Source of the DNA: Sphingomonas sp. IC-56
GTDB lineage: Bacteria; Pseudomonadota; Alphaproteobacteria; Sphingomonadales; Sphingomonadaceae
Direction: 5' to 3'
Assembly: GCF_021043375.1 (NCBI RefSeq)
Contig: NZ_JAJNDV010000001.1
Location: forward strand, 275,058-339,057
DNA length: 64,000 nucleotides
The stretch's first letter is position 1. The number at the start of each line of letters is the position of its first letter. This document shows, in pieces, positions 42,664 to 51,247 of the stretch. The notes beneath the pieces were generated by a model. It had not been told where the DNA came from. It saw nothing but the letters and a program-made list of their open reading frames with translations, and made no database searches. Position numbers and translations under genes: made by a program.

Positions 42664-45459
42664 TCAGAAGCGGAACCGCACGCCGAGCGAGTAGCTGCGC
42701 TCGAGGTAGAGCACCTGGCGCGCATAGCTGTCGCCGGTGTCGTACTGACGCGAGCGCTGGAGCGGATTGCCGAGCAGGTTCACGATGTCGAACGCAAGCG
42801 TGATGTTCGGCACAGGCGTGACCGACGTCGAGAAATCGAGCTGGCCGCGGCCCTTTTCCTTGATGGCGTGTGCGATCGGGTCGAGCGCTTCGAGTGTGTA
42901 GGCGGTCACGAACGTCGAGCGGTAGTTATAGGCCAGACGCGCCGAGAACTGCGGCTTCTCGTACAGAGCAACCAGATTGTACGCCCATTTCGAAACGCCG
43001 GGGAACACCTGCTGCTCGTTGCCGAGCGTCGAGGCGAAGTTCGGCTGAAGATCGCCCTTGGCATCGAGATAGGTGCCATTGGCCTGGATGCCGAAGCCCT
43101 TGGCCCAATCCGGCAGCCCGTCGATGTCGAGGAAGCTGGTGAAGGTCACCTCCGCGCCCTGGATGCGGGTCTGGCCCAGGTTGATCGGCCGGTCGATGCG
43201 CAAGCCGGGGGTGGAGCGGTCCGCCACGGTCGCCAGGAAACCCTGCGCGTCGTGGCGGAAGATCGCCGCAGTGAACGAGCCGGTCCGGGAGAAGTAATAT
43301 TCCAGGCTGACGTCGTAATTGTCCGAAGTGAGCGGCTTGAGGTTCGGGTTGCCGGCCGAACCGCCGCGGCGCAGACGCTCTACGCAGACAGCCGGCGTCG
43401 CGTCGGTGAGGCAGGGATCCCCGGGTGCAAGGATCACCGGCTGGCCGAGCGACAGGTTCGGGCGAAGATCGAAGAAGTTCGGACGCGTGCGCGTTTGGGT
43501 ATAGGCAAGACGCAGCTGCAGCTTGTCGGTTAGGCCCACGCGCGCGCTCACGTTGGGCAGATAGTCGGTATACTCGCTTTCAGCAGAGATCGCCGGATTG
43601 GTGATCACACCGCCCACGCCCTCTTCGCGTGAGAAGCCATTAATCTTCGTCTTGGTCTTGACCGCGCGCAGGCCGACGACGCCGTCCAGGACCGTGGAAC
43701 CCAGCTCGAAGCCGTATTTCAGCTGCGCATAGGCGGCGTAGGACTTCTCGTTGGCGCGGAAGTTTTCGGCCGGGTTGAAGGGCGGGATCCCCGCGGGCAC
43801 GCCGAAGAAGCTGCGCAGCTCGGTGAGATTGTCGCGGATGCTGTCGCGGGTCGGCGCGGCATAGAAGACGTTCGGCTGCACCCGGTTGAAGGTGAAGCCC
43901 GGCAGGCTGGTGCGGACGTCCAGACCGGGAAGCGACGTCAGCGGAATGCGCGCCCCTTCATTGTTGATGTAGAGGTTACCCAGATCGCGGCCGGCATCAC
44001 GATCGGCGAAGCGCACGCCGACGTCGAAACGCTTCAGGAACCCAAGGTCGACATCGTAGGACAGATCGGCACGTGCCTGGAGATCCTTGCCGTTCACCAC
44101 GAGCAGTTCCTGCCAGAGCCCACGGCTGATGAAATTGGCGGGATCGCTGAGGTTGAAGTTCACGAAGCGCTGGGTCGGCCCCCCGTCATGCGCGGCATCG
44201 AACTGGACGTTGCGCACGGGGGAGCTTGCCGCGGCATAATCGATGTTGACGTTGTTCGCACTGTACTGGCTGTCGGTATAGGCGACATCGGCCGAAAGAC
44301 GCAGCCGGTCCTTGTTCCAGACGGCGCCGCCGCCGAACTGGTAGGTGTCGGTCTTGCCGTTGAACGAGCCGGTATAGCCATCGGGACGCGCCGCGCCGTT
44401 GACGGTGGCCGTCGATATCTGGTTGGTGCCCGGGATCGTGGCGACGTTCGAAAGCGTCATGCCATCGCCGAAGATCGGGATGAACATCCAGCGGTTATAG
44501 TCCTTCGAACGGAAGCCCTGGTACAGACCATCGAGGTAGATCTCGAGCTCGGGCGTGGGCTTCCACTGGAAGGCGGCGTTGGCCGAGGGGCGGTAGCGGC
44601 TACCATAGCCCAGGAAATTGCCCTGCGCGTCCGGGAAACGCAGGCCGGCCTGCGCGGTCGGGGCATTCGCCGCGTTGGTGGTGCCGATCACCAGCGACTG
44701 CTCACGGGTCGAGTCCAGGAAGTCGATGCCGACATAGGAGCCGTTCACCAGCAGGCCCATCTCGCCGATGCCGGTATCCCAGCGGTTGCTGATCAGCAGG
44801 TTGCCGTTGGGCACGCCACCTTGCGACTGCTCAGAATGGACATAATTAAGCGAGCCTGACAGCTCGAAACCCTGGAAGTCGAACGGGCGGCGCCCGCGGA
44901 CGTTGACCGCGCCGGCGATGCCGCCTTCGATCTGCGGGGCGAGGCCGGACTTGTAGACTTCCAGTGCGGCGACAGTGCCGGCGGGGAAGTCCTGGATCTG
45001 AACGTAGCGGCCTTCGGCAGTGAAGATCTGACGGCCGTTATAGGTGGTGGTCAGGTCGGGAAGGCCGCGCACGGTGACGCCGGCCGACTCGCCGCCGCCG
45101 CGCGTGACGTTGACGCCAGCAACCCGCTGAAGTGCAGAGGACGCGAAGGTGTCCGGCAGCTTGCCGATGTCCTCAGCGACGATCGCGTCGACGATACCGT
45201 CGGACTCGCGCTTGATCCGCTGGGAGGACTCCAGGCTGCGACGCAGACCGGTGACGACGACCTCGTCAGTCGCGCCCGTCGACTCGATCTGCTCGGAAGG
45301 TGCGGGAGCGGAGGGGTTGACGTTCTGATCGGACGGACCCGCGGGCTTCGGTGCCTCCTGCGCCTGATCGGCTGACGCATCCTGCGCCGCAGCAGGCGAA
45401 GCGCCCAGAACCATCGAAAACGCGGACACCGATACGCAAAGAAGCGCTTTGGCTTTCAT
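42664..45459 (-). CDS. TonB-dependent receptor, Xanthomonas/Caulobacter type
   Basis: 931-aa outer-membrane gated channel. ATG 45459 starts a signal peptide cleaved after ASPAAAQ. Acidic/Pro linker, then the plug domain (about 60-190) with EVVVTGLRRSLESSQRIKRE, DGIVDAIVAEDIGKLPD and QRVAGVNVTRGGGESAGV, then the 22-strand barrel ending with aromatic SLGVRFRF. This subgroup usually imports oligosaccharides. It is co-directional with the jelly-roll gene; no adjacent LacI regulator or glycosidase is present, so the ligand is open. Confidence 0.93.
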   Translation of the reverse strand: MKAKALLCVSVSAFSMVLGASPAAAQDASADQAQEAPKPAGPSDQNVNPSAPAPSEQIESTGATDEVVVTGLRRSLESSQRIKRESDGIVDAIVAEDIGKLPDTFASSALQRVAGVNVTRGGGESAGVTVRGLPDLTTTYNGRQIFTAEGRYVQIQDFPAGTVAALEVYKSGLAPQIEGGIAGAVNVRGRRPFDFQGFELSGSLNYVHSEQSQGGVPNGNLLISNRWDTGIGEMGLLVNGSYVGIDFLDSTREQSLVIGTTNAANAPTAQAGLRFPDAQGNFLGYGSRYRPSANAAFQWKPTPELEIYLDGLYQGFRSKDYNRWMFIPIFGDGMTLSNVATIPGTNQISTATVNGAARPDGYTGSFNGKTDTYQFGGGAVWNKDRLRLSADVAYTDSQYSANNVNIDYAAASSPVRNVQFDAAHDGGPTQRFVNFNLSDPANFISRGLWQELLVVNGKDLQARADLSYDVDLGFLKRFDVGVRFADRDAGRDLGNLYINNEGARIPLTSLPGLDVRTSLPGFTFNRVQPNVFYAAPTRDSIRDNLTELRSFFGVPAGIPPFNPAENFRANEKSYAAYAQLKYGFELGSTVLDGVVGLRAVKTKTKINGFSREEGVGGVITNPAISAESEYTDYLPNVSARVGLTDKLQLRLAYTQTRTRPNFFDLRPNLSLGQPVILAPGDPCLTDATPAVCVERLRRGGSAGNPNLKPLTSDNYDVSLEYYFSRTGSFTAAIFRHDAQGFLATVADRSTPGLRIDRPINLGQTRIQGAEVTFTSFLDIDGLPDWAKGFGIQANGTYLDAKGDLQPNFASTLGNEQQVFPGVSKWAYNLVALYEKPQFSARLAYNYRSTFVTAYTLEALDPIAHAIKEKGRGQLDFSTSVTPVPNITLAFDIVNLLGNPLQRSRQYDTGDSYARQVLYLERSYSLGVRFRF

Positions 45460-45620
45460 ACAGCCTCTCCCCTTAGATGTTGCTGGCAGTTTTCTGCCCT
45501 GACGGCTCGCCATATCGCGCAGTGTAGCGCCCCACAATATGTCCGAGTATAAATAAAGCAGATTATTAAGATTCTTTGGCAGCTCTCGTTTTTATGCAAC
45601 ACTGCGGGTACAGCGCGACC

Positions 45621-46640
45621 ATGCTGAACATGACCTCTGCCCGGCCTCGGGCAATCGCCAACTGGCTGTTTACCGTCGCCATCCTGATCGTGCTGATGGT
45701 GGTGATCGGCGGCATCACCCGGCTGACCGAGTCGGGCCTGTCGATCACGCAGTGGAAGCCGGTCTCCGGCATCGTGCCGCCGCTGAACGACGGGCAGTGG
45801 CAAGCCGAGTTCGACAAGTACAAGCGCATTCCCGAATATCAGCAGCTGAACCAGGGCATGACGCTCGCCGGGTTCAAGCAGATCTTCTTCTGGGAGTATC
45901 TCCACCGGCTGCTCGGACGCGTGATCGGGCTGGCCTTCGCGCTGCCGCTGCTGTGGTTCGCGGTGCGGCGGCAGATCCCGCGCGGCTATGGCTGGCGGCT
46001 GGTATCGCTGCTGGCCTTGGGCGGACTGCAAGGCGCGATCGGGTGGTGGATGGTGAAGTCGGGTCTGTCGGTGCGCACCGATGTCGCGCACACCCGCCTC
46101 GCGACGCACCTGCTGGTCGCGTTGTTCACCTTGGCCGGGATCGTGTGGACCGCGCTCGACCTACGGCAACTCGCCCGAACGGGGGAGAACCGCCCTGCCC
46201 GGCTGACGTTGCTCGGCGGCATCACCGTGACCGTGCTGTTCGTGCAGCTCTTCTATGGCGCGCTGGTCGCCGGGCTGAATGCCGGGCTGGTCACCGACGA
46301 GTGGCCTTTGATGAACGGACAGTTCTTTCCTGGAGCAACGGTTGCCGGGCGGTCCGCGCTGGAGGCCTTGATCGACGATCCGGCGATCGTGCACTTCGTG
46401 CACCGCTGGTGGGCCTGGGTGGCCGTGGCGGCGCTGATCGTGCTTGCGCGACGGACCAAGCCGATCCAGCGGCGCGCGTCCATCGCGATTCACAGCGCCT
46501 TTGGCATCCAGATCCTGCTGGGCATCGCGACCGTCATGAGTCAGGTGAACATCACCCTGGCCGCGCTGCACCAACTGGTTGGCGCGTTGCTGGTCATTGC
46601 CACGGTCTGGGGCGCGCATGTGGTGGGGCGCAAGGCATGA
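45621..46640 (+). CDS. ctaA: Heme A synthase (COX15/CtaA)
   Basis: 339-aa eight-helix membrane protein converting heme O to heme A for cytochrome oxidase. Conserved: GGITRLTESGLSITQWKPVSG, FFWEYLHRLLGRVIGL, DVAHTRLATHLLVALF (His), HFVHRWWAWVAV (His) and ALHQLVGALLV (His). Start at ATG 45621 (MLNMTSARPRAIANWL) or 45630; upstream ATGs lack family likeness. The gap to the divergent TonB receptor holds an AT-rich patch. Its stop overlaps cutA. Confidence 0.92.
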   Translation: MLNMTSARPRAIANWLFTVAILIVLMVVIGGITRLTESGLSITQWKPVSGIVPPLNDGQWQAEFDKYKRIPEYQQLNQGMTLAGFKQIFFWEYLHRLLGRVIGLAFALPLLWFAVRRQIPRGYGWRLVSLLALGGLQGAIGWWMVKSGLSVRTDVAHTRLATHLLVALFTLAGIVWTALDLRQLARTGENRPARLTLLGGITVTVLFVQLFYGALVAGLNAGLVTDEWPLMNGQFFPGATVAGRSALEALIDDPAIVHFVHRWWAWVAVAALIVLARRTKPIQRRASIAIHSAFGIQILLGIATVMSQVNITLAALHQLVGALLVIATVWGAHVVGRKA

Positions 46641-46951
46641 GCGACATTGCGCTGGTACATGCAATCTTTGCCGATTCCGCCGAAGTAGAGCGTGTCGTAG
46701 AGGCTGCGATCACCGAGCGGCTGGCCGCATGCGCGAACATCCTGGCGCCGTGCGTGTCGGTGTATCGCTGGCAGGGCGAGGTCGAGCGGGCGGAGGAAGT
46801 GCCGGTGCTGTTCAAGACTACGCCCGAGCTGGTGGGGCAGCTTCGCGCGCGGATCGCAGAGCTGCATTCCTATGATCTGCCGGTGATCGAGGCATGGCCG
46901 GTTGCGGCGGGGTCGGCGGTGTTCAAATGGGTGCACGACGCCACCGGCTAA
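46637..46951 (+). CDS. cutA: CutA1 divalent-cation tolerance protein
   Basis: 104 aa, ATGA overlap with ctaA. Signature NILAPCVSVYRWQGEVERAEE, VLFKTTPELVGQLRARI and LHSYDLPVIEAWPVAAGS. Trimeric ferredoxin-like protein linked to copper tolerance in E. coli. Pairing with the copper-oxidase cofactor gene ctaA is suggestive but common gene packing could explain it. Confidence 0.92.
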   Translation: MSDIALVHAIFADSAEVERVVEAAITERLAACANILAPCVSVYRWQGEVERAEEVPVLFKTTPELVGQLRARIAELHSYDLPVIEAWPVAAGSAVFKWVHDATG

Positions 46952-46958
46952 GCCGCAT

Positions 46959-46972
46959 GGTATCATGATACC
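46959..46972. promoter_or_regulatory. 14-bp palindrome upstream of rplM
   Basis: GGTATCATGATACC is perfectly self-complementary and stands 115 bases before rplM, 8 bases after the cutA stop. A TTGACT candidate -35 follows at about 46993. Could be an operator or chance. Confidence 0.35.
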
Positions 46973-47086
46973 CGTCAGCAATGGCACGCATTTGCTTGAC
47001 TTTTGCACCGCTCCTGAGCAAATGGCGCCCAATCGCGCTGCCCTTTCGGTGGCGCGTTCGCGTTTCATACGAAAGGTCCCGGCCCC

Positions 47087-47566
47087 ATGAAGGAGCTGAT
47101 GAAGACCACCAAGTCGGCAAAACCGGCTGAGGTGGAGAAGAAGTGGCACATCGTCGATGCCGACGGCCTGGTGGTCGGTCGTGCAGCGACGATCATCGCC
47201 AACGTCCTGCGCGGCAAGCACAAGCCGAGCTTCACCCCGCACGTCGATTGCGGTGACAATGTCATCGTGATCAACGCGGACAAGATCCGGTTCACCGGCA
47301 AGAAGCTGCAGGACAAGGTGTATTACAAGCACACCGGTTATGCCGGCGGCATCAAGGAAATCACCGCAGCCAAGGTCCTGGAGGGCCGCTTCCCGGAGCG
47401 CGTTCTGGAAAAGGCCGTGGAGCGCATGATCCCGCGCGGTCCGCTGGGCCGTCAGCAGATGCGCAACCTGCGCATCTTCGCCGGCACCGAGCATCCGCAC
47501 GCCGCGCAGAACCCCGAAGTCCTCGACATCGCGTCGATGAACCGCAAGAACAAGGTGGGCGCATAA
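47087..47566 (+). CDS. rplM: 50S ribosomal protein L13
   Basis: 159 aa. [42 protein letters not shown] and [20 protein letters not shown] are L13 hallmarks. ATG 47087 keeps the short [20 protein letters not shown] leader seen in relatives; ATG 47099 is the alternative. Overlaps rpsI by one base, the usual L13-S9 pair. Confidence 0.96.
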   Translation: MKELMKTTKSAKPAEVEKKWHIVDADGLVVGRAATIIANVLRGKHKPSFTPHVDCGDNVIVINADKIRFTGKKLQDKVYYKHTGYAGGIKEITAAKVLEGRFPERVLEKAVERMIPRGPLGRQQMRNLRIFAGTEHPHAAQNPEVLDIASMNRKNKVGA

Positions 47567-48102
47567 TGTCTGACAACCGCCAGTCCCTTTCCGATCTGGG
47601 CAACCTGGCCGCAGGCGCGCCGGCTGCCGAGGCAACCGCCGGTGGCGAGACCGCCGCTCCCGCCACCCAGGCTCCCGTTTCCACCATGCCCCTGCGCGAG
47701 CAGCAGCTGGACCAGTACGGCCGCGCCTATGCGACCGGCCGTCGTAAGGACGCCGTTGCCCGCGTGTGGATCAAGCCGGGCACCGGCAAGATCACCATCA
47801 ACGGTCGCGACCAGGAAGTGTATTTCGCACGTCCGACGCTGCGCCTCGTGATCAACCAGCCGTTCGGCGTCGCCGAGCGTGAAGGTCAGTATGACGTGAT
47901 CTGCACCGTCAAGGGCGGTGGCCTTTCGGGCCAGGCCGGCGCGGTCAAGCACGGCATCAGCCAGGCGCTGACCCGCTTCGAGCCGGTGCTTCGCGCCCCG
48001 GTGAAGGCAGCAGGCTTCCTGACCCGCGACAGCCGTACCGTCGAGCGTAAGAAGTATGGCCGTGCCAAGGCACGTCGTAGCTTCCAGTTCTCGAAGCGCT
48101 AA
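47566..48102 (+). CDS. rpsI: 30S ribosomal protein S9 with N-terminal extension
   Basis: 178 aa. C-terminal S9 core from about residue 50 ([58 protein letters not shown]); its basic tail reaches the P-site. The first ~48 residues are an Ala/Thr/Glu-rich extension of the kind found in alphaproteobacterial S9. ATG overlaps the rplM TAA. Confidence 0.96.
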   Translation: MSDNRQSLSDLGNLAAGAPAAEATAGGETAAPATQAPVSTMPLREQQLDQYGRAYATGRRKDAVARVWIKPGTGKITINGRDQEVYFARPTLRLVINQPFGVAEREGQYDVICTVKGGGLSGQAGAVKHGISQALTRFEPVLRAPVKAAGFLTRDSRTVERKKYGRAKARRSFQFSKR

Positions 48103-48126
48103 GCGGTTCACACTCGAACACGATTG

Positions 48127-48155
48127 GGGCGGTCCGGCAACGGGCCGCCCTTTTT
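48127..48155 (+). terminator. Rho-independent terminator of rplM-rpsI
   Basis: Stem GGGCGGTCCG / CGGGCCGCCC (10 pairs, one G-T) closed by a GCAA tetraloop, then TTTTT, 24 bases after the rpsI stop. Confidence 0.92.
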
Positions 48156-48225
48156 GTTTGTGTGGGCGGAGCATGTTTGTTCGCGCGGCGCGCGCAGCCG
48201 GAGTCACGGACCACCGATTTTCACT

Positions 48226-48329
48226 AGTTCCCCGGCGAAGGCCGGGGCCCAGCTGCAATGCAGTATCGGCTAGGGTCCCGCGCCCTCGAAACACCTAGGC
48301 AACTGGGCCCCGGCCTTCGCCGGGGAACT
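48226..48329. repeat. Dispersed inverted repeat family A, copy 3
   Basis: Left arm 48226-48256 (AGTTCCCCGGCGAAGGCCGG GGCCCAGCTGC) and right arm 48299-48329, its exact reverse complement in sequence order. The 42-base centre has no gene. It is the only marked structure in the 336 bases between the rpsI terminator and the next gene. Confidence 0.88.
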
Positions 48330-48491
48330 CCTAAGTGGGTTTGGCGGTGGGTGCTGGAGCAACGAGCCGGGCCGCCTCCATAAGACGAGCGGTTTATCTT
48401 GGCGCAGACAAGCGGGGACAAGGCCGGTAAGCCTCGCTCCCGGGAGCCGGACCCGCGCTGCAAGGGCGCCGGAGGCGAACTGGGGGTGGCG

Positions 48492-49241
48492 ATGACCTCA
48501 CGCGAGATGACCTCGTTCCTGCCGCGTGCCGATGACGATGTGTGGCCGCAAGGCGTGCGGCGCACCCCGGTCGAGATCGCGCAATTGCTGTTCTTCGGGC
48601 TGCTGAACTGGCCCTGGCTGTTGCGCAGCCTCTCCGGCGGATCGGCGGAGGCAAGGGCGGCCTTGGTCGAGCGGCTGGGGCTAGCACTTGACGCCCTGCC
48701 CCATCTGGGCAGCTGGAAGGCCGATGCCGGGTTCCTGACTTTGCTGGTCGACCGGATCGAGGCGCAGCGGCCGCAAACCGTGGTGGAACTGGGCGCTGGC
48801 GCATCGAGCCTAGTCGCGGCGCGGGCGCTGCAACGCAACGGCGAGGGGCGGCTGATCAGCTGCGACCAGCATCCTGGCTTTGTCGCCGCGACGCGGCAAT
48901 GGCTGCGCGACAATGGCGTGGACGCCGATCTGCGCGCGACGCCGTTCCGCCGCTCGCCGGGCGGATGGCCGGGCATCTGGTACGATCATGGCGGCCTGCC
49001 CGCGCGGATCGACCTGCTGGTGATCGACGGCCCGCCCTGGACGATCCATCCGTTCGTCCGGGGCGCGGCGGAGACGCTGTTCGACCGGCTGCCGGTGGGC
49101 GGCACGGTGCTGCTCGACGACGCGGCCCGGCCGGGCGAGCGCGTGGTGGCGCAGCGTTGGCGGCGGAGGTGGCCGGGGTTCGAGTTTAGGTTGGTGCATG
49201 CTGGAACCAAGGGGACGCTGGTGGGCACGCGAGTGGCGTGA
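48492..49241 (+). CDS. Class I SAM-dependent methyltransferase
   Basis: 249 aa from ATG 48492; the frame is open to 48399 (TTG), but upstream residues look unlike coding sequence. Rossmann SAM site TVVELGAGASSLVAARAL, acidic SCDQHPGFVAATRQWL, and LLVIDGPPWTIHPF, GGTVLLDDAARPGE. The N-terminal PVEIAQLLFFGLLNWPWLL is a helical hairpin. Resembles methyltransferases of glycan or lipid modification; substrate unknown. Confidence 0.78.
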   Translation: MTSREMTSFLPRADDDVWPQGVRRTPVEIAQLLFFGLLNWPWLLRSLSGGSAEARAALVERLGLALDALPHLGSWKADAGFLTLLVDRIEAQRPQTVVELGAGASSLVAARALQRNGEGRLISCDQHPGFVAATRQWLRDNGVDADLRATPFRRSPGGWPGIWYDHGGLPARIDLLVIDGPPWTIHPFVRGAAETLFDRLPVGGTVLLDDAARPGERVVAQRWRRRWPGFEFRLVHAGTKGTLVGTRVA

Positions 49242-49248
49242 GCGTGAG

Positions 49249-49386
49249 ATCCTCCCCTGCGAGGGGAGGTGGCGCGCGAAGCGCGACGGAGGGGTGTCAG
49301 CGTTTCAGACGGAGGTACGCTCCAAGCGGCGGGGATACCCCTCCGTCAGCCCTTCGGGCTGCCACCTCCCCCTCCGGGGGAGGATT
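49249..49386. repeat. GC-rich inverted repeat, family B copy 2
   Basis: Two ~48-base arms in opposite orientation: 49249-49300 (CCTCCCCTGCGAGGGGAGG ... GACGGAGGGGTGTCAG) and 49339-49386 (CCCCTCCGTCAGCCCTTCGG GCTGCCACCTCCCC...). It shares its CCCCTCCGTCAGCCC core with 41956-41990. Located after the methyltransferase gene. Confidence 0.8.
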
Positions 49387-49422
49387 TATTCGAAGCCACT
49401 CCTCTTCCAGGCCCTATTCTTC

Positions 49423-49504
49423 GTCACCCCCAGCCTTGAGCCGGGGTTCCGCTGCCGTTTCCGGCCAAGAAGAAGCGGGATCCCGGCTCAAGGCCGGGAT
49501 GACG
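49423..49504. repeat. Dispersed inverted repeat family C
   Basis: Left arm GTCACCCCCAGCCTTGAGCC GGGGTTCCGCT and right arm AGCGGGATCCCGGCTCAAGG CCGGGATGAC, reverse complements with few changes, separated by a ~21-base centre. Lies between family B copy 2 and the end of the phosphoesterase gene. One arm of the same family occurs at 18796. Confidence 0.8.
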
Positions 49505-49532
49505 GGTGGTTTTGAGCTTTCCCGGGAAGATC

Positions 49533-50279
49533 TTACAACGGCACCGACCCCTCGCCCTTGAACCGGGCGACGGTCTCGAAGCTGCTGCCGTCAATGCGGA
49601 TTTCATTGAACGAAGGCGGCTTGTCGCGCGTGCGCTTGGAGAGCGTGCCCGCACCGATCAGGCGGACGGTGCGGCCGTTTACCTGGTGCTCGACGTCGAA
49701 CGGATCGTGCACATGGCCCGACAGCACGGCATGGGCCCCCGCCTGCGCCAGCGCGTCGAGCGCCGAGCGGCCGTGGCGAGTCATCGAGGTGGCGCGGGTG
49801 CCGGCTTCGATCAGCGGATGGTGCGCGGCGATGAAGATCAGGTCGCCCGGGGGCACCGCTTCGGCCAGCGCCAGCGACTTCTGGAGTTCGCCGGTCCCGA
49901 TATAGCCTTTCGACCAGTTGGTGCGGAACTGGAAACGGGCGGTGGTCTTGAGCGGCACGACCGCCACGCCCTTCACGTCGAGCGGCTTCTCGATCATGCG
50001 TTCGATCGCCTTGTAGCGTTTGTAGGGTGTGAAGAAGCGGGCGAAGAGATTGAAATACGGAAGGTCGTGGTTGCCCACTTCCACCGTCACCGGCACGTTC
50101 AGGCTTTGCAGCCATTTGCCGGCGGCGGCGAACTCGGCGGAACGCGCCCGCATGGTCAGGTCGCCGGTCATGATGACGGCGTCAGGCTTTTCCTCCTGCA
50201 CTTTGCGGTCGAACCATTCGATCGCTTCGGTGTCCTCGCGGCCGAAATGGACGTCGCTGACATGGAAGATGCGGGTCAT
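49533..50279 (-). CDS. Calcineurin-like metallophosphoesterase
   Basis: 248 aa. Five metal motifs intact: FHVSDVHFG, VIMTGDLTMRARS, VEVGNHDLPYF, FIAAHHPLIE and AVLSGHVHDPF. No signal peptide. Could cleave cyclic nucleotides, UDP-diacylglucosamine or lipid phosphates. Its ATG overlaps the stop of a lipid-kinase gene (ATGA), so the two products are made together; a lipid phosphate substrate is therefore attractive but unproven. Confidence 0.88.
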   Translation of the reverse strand: MTRIFHVSDVHFGREDTEAIEWFDRKVQEEKPDAVIMTGDLTMRARSAEFAAAGKWLQSLNVPVTVEVGNHDLPYFNLFARFFTPYKRYKAIERMIEKPLDVKGVAVVPLKTTARFQFRTNWSKGYIGTGELQKSLALAEAVPPGDLIFIAAHHPLIEAGTRATSMTRHGRSALDALAQAGAHAVLSGHVHDPFDVEHQVNGRTVRLIGAGTLSKRTRDKPPSFNEIRIDGSSFETVARFKGEGSVPL

Positions 50280-51124
50280 GCTGCGGGAACCTCCGGGTCA
50301 GGGCGCGTGGCGATGAACGTTTCCAGGCTCTTGCCGGCCTTGATGGTTTCGTGCGGGTCGAGCGTGACGGGTTCACCATCGAACAGGGCGAGCACCCGGC
50401 GCTTGCCGCGAATGCGCAGCCGCTCGGCGCGGGTCTGGGTGACGGCGCGTGCCTCGACCCAGTCGCCGGTCATCCAGTCCCAGCCGAGCTCAACGATCGA
50501 CCGCCAGTCGCGCGCGTCGACGCCGGTGACTTCCAGACCGTGGACATCGGGGGTGACGAACACCGCCTGATACTGATCGCGCAGTCCCTTGGCGCCGTCG
50601 ACGCGGATACCGCGATCGCCAAAGGTGCGGCGAAGTGCGGCACGGGCCGCGCCGACCAGCCGGCGCAAGCGGCCGTCGCGCACGGCTTCGCGCGCGCGGA
50701 ACCAGGTGGCGGCAGGGCCAAGGATCAGCCCGACAAAGGCGCGATGCGCGCCGGCCTCCACATAAGGCAGCGCCACGCGGCGATCGCACTGGTGCGCGGC
50801 GTGCACGATCTTGTGCGGGTCGGTTTCGCTGTGCAGTCCCTTGGCGAGCAGGTTCATCGTGCCGCCGGGCAGGATCAGGAACGCGCCCTGCCACTGCTCC
50901 AGCGCGGAAAGCGCGGCGTTGATGGTGCCGTCGCCGGCGAACAGCACCACCGTGTCGACACCCGCCTTGTCTAGATCAGCGGCTACAGGAAGGCTCTGGT
51001 CGGGAAATTCGGTGCGGCCGGCAAGCGTCAGGCCACGCTCTTCGAACACCGCCTCCAGCGCCTCGCATTTGGTGCGGGTCGCCGATCCGGAATTGGGATT
51101 GGTGATGAACCAGAGCTTTTCCAT
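50276..51124 (-). CDS. Diacylglycerol-kinase-family lipid kinase
   Basis: 282 aa. Kinase motifs FITNPNSGSAT, VLFAGDGTINAALSALEQW (GDGT nucleotide loop) and LPGGTMNLLAKGLH. The C-terminal half (about 150-282) is the beta-sandwich lipid domain. Phosphorylates diacylglycerol, sphingosine-like bases or undecaprenol relatives; in a sphingolipid-making organism a long-chain base is worth considering. First gene of the overlapping pair with the phosphoesterase. Confidence 0.85.
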   Translation of the reverse strand: MEKLWFITNPNSGSATRTKCEALEAVFEERGLTLAGRTEFPDQSLPVAADLDKAGVDTVVLFAGDGTINAALSALEQWQGAFLILPGGTMNLLAKGLHSETDPHKIVHAAHQCDRRVALPYVEAGAHRAFVGLILGPAATWFRAREAVRDGRLRRLVGAARAALRRTFGDRGIRVDGAKGLRDQYQAVFVTPDVHGLEVTGVDARDWRSIVELGWDWMTGDWVEARAVTQTRAERLRIRGKRRVLALFDGEPVTLDPHETIKAGKSLETFIATRPDPEVPAA

Positions 51125-51247
51125 GGCCCCGGCAACGCGCGAAGCGGCGTTTGGTCCCGGTCTTCTGCGCAGTGCAGCAACAATGGAACCGCACGCCGCA
51201 CAAAGCCTTTGAGCGACACTCGCACCCGAGCACGAGGCCGCAACCCT

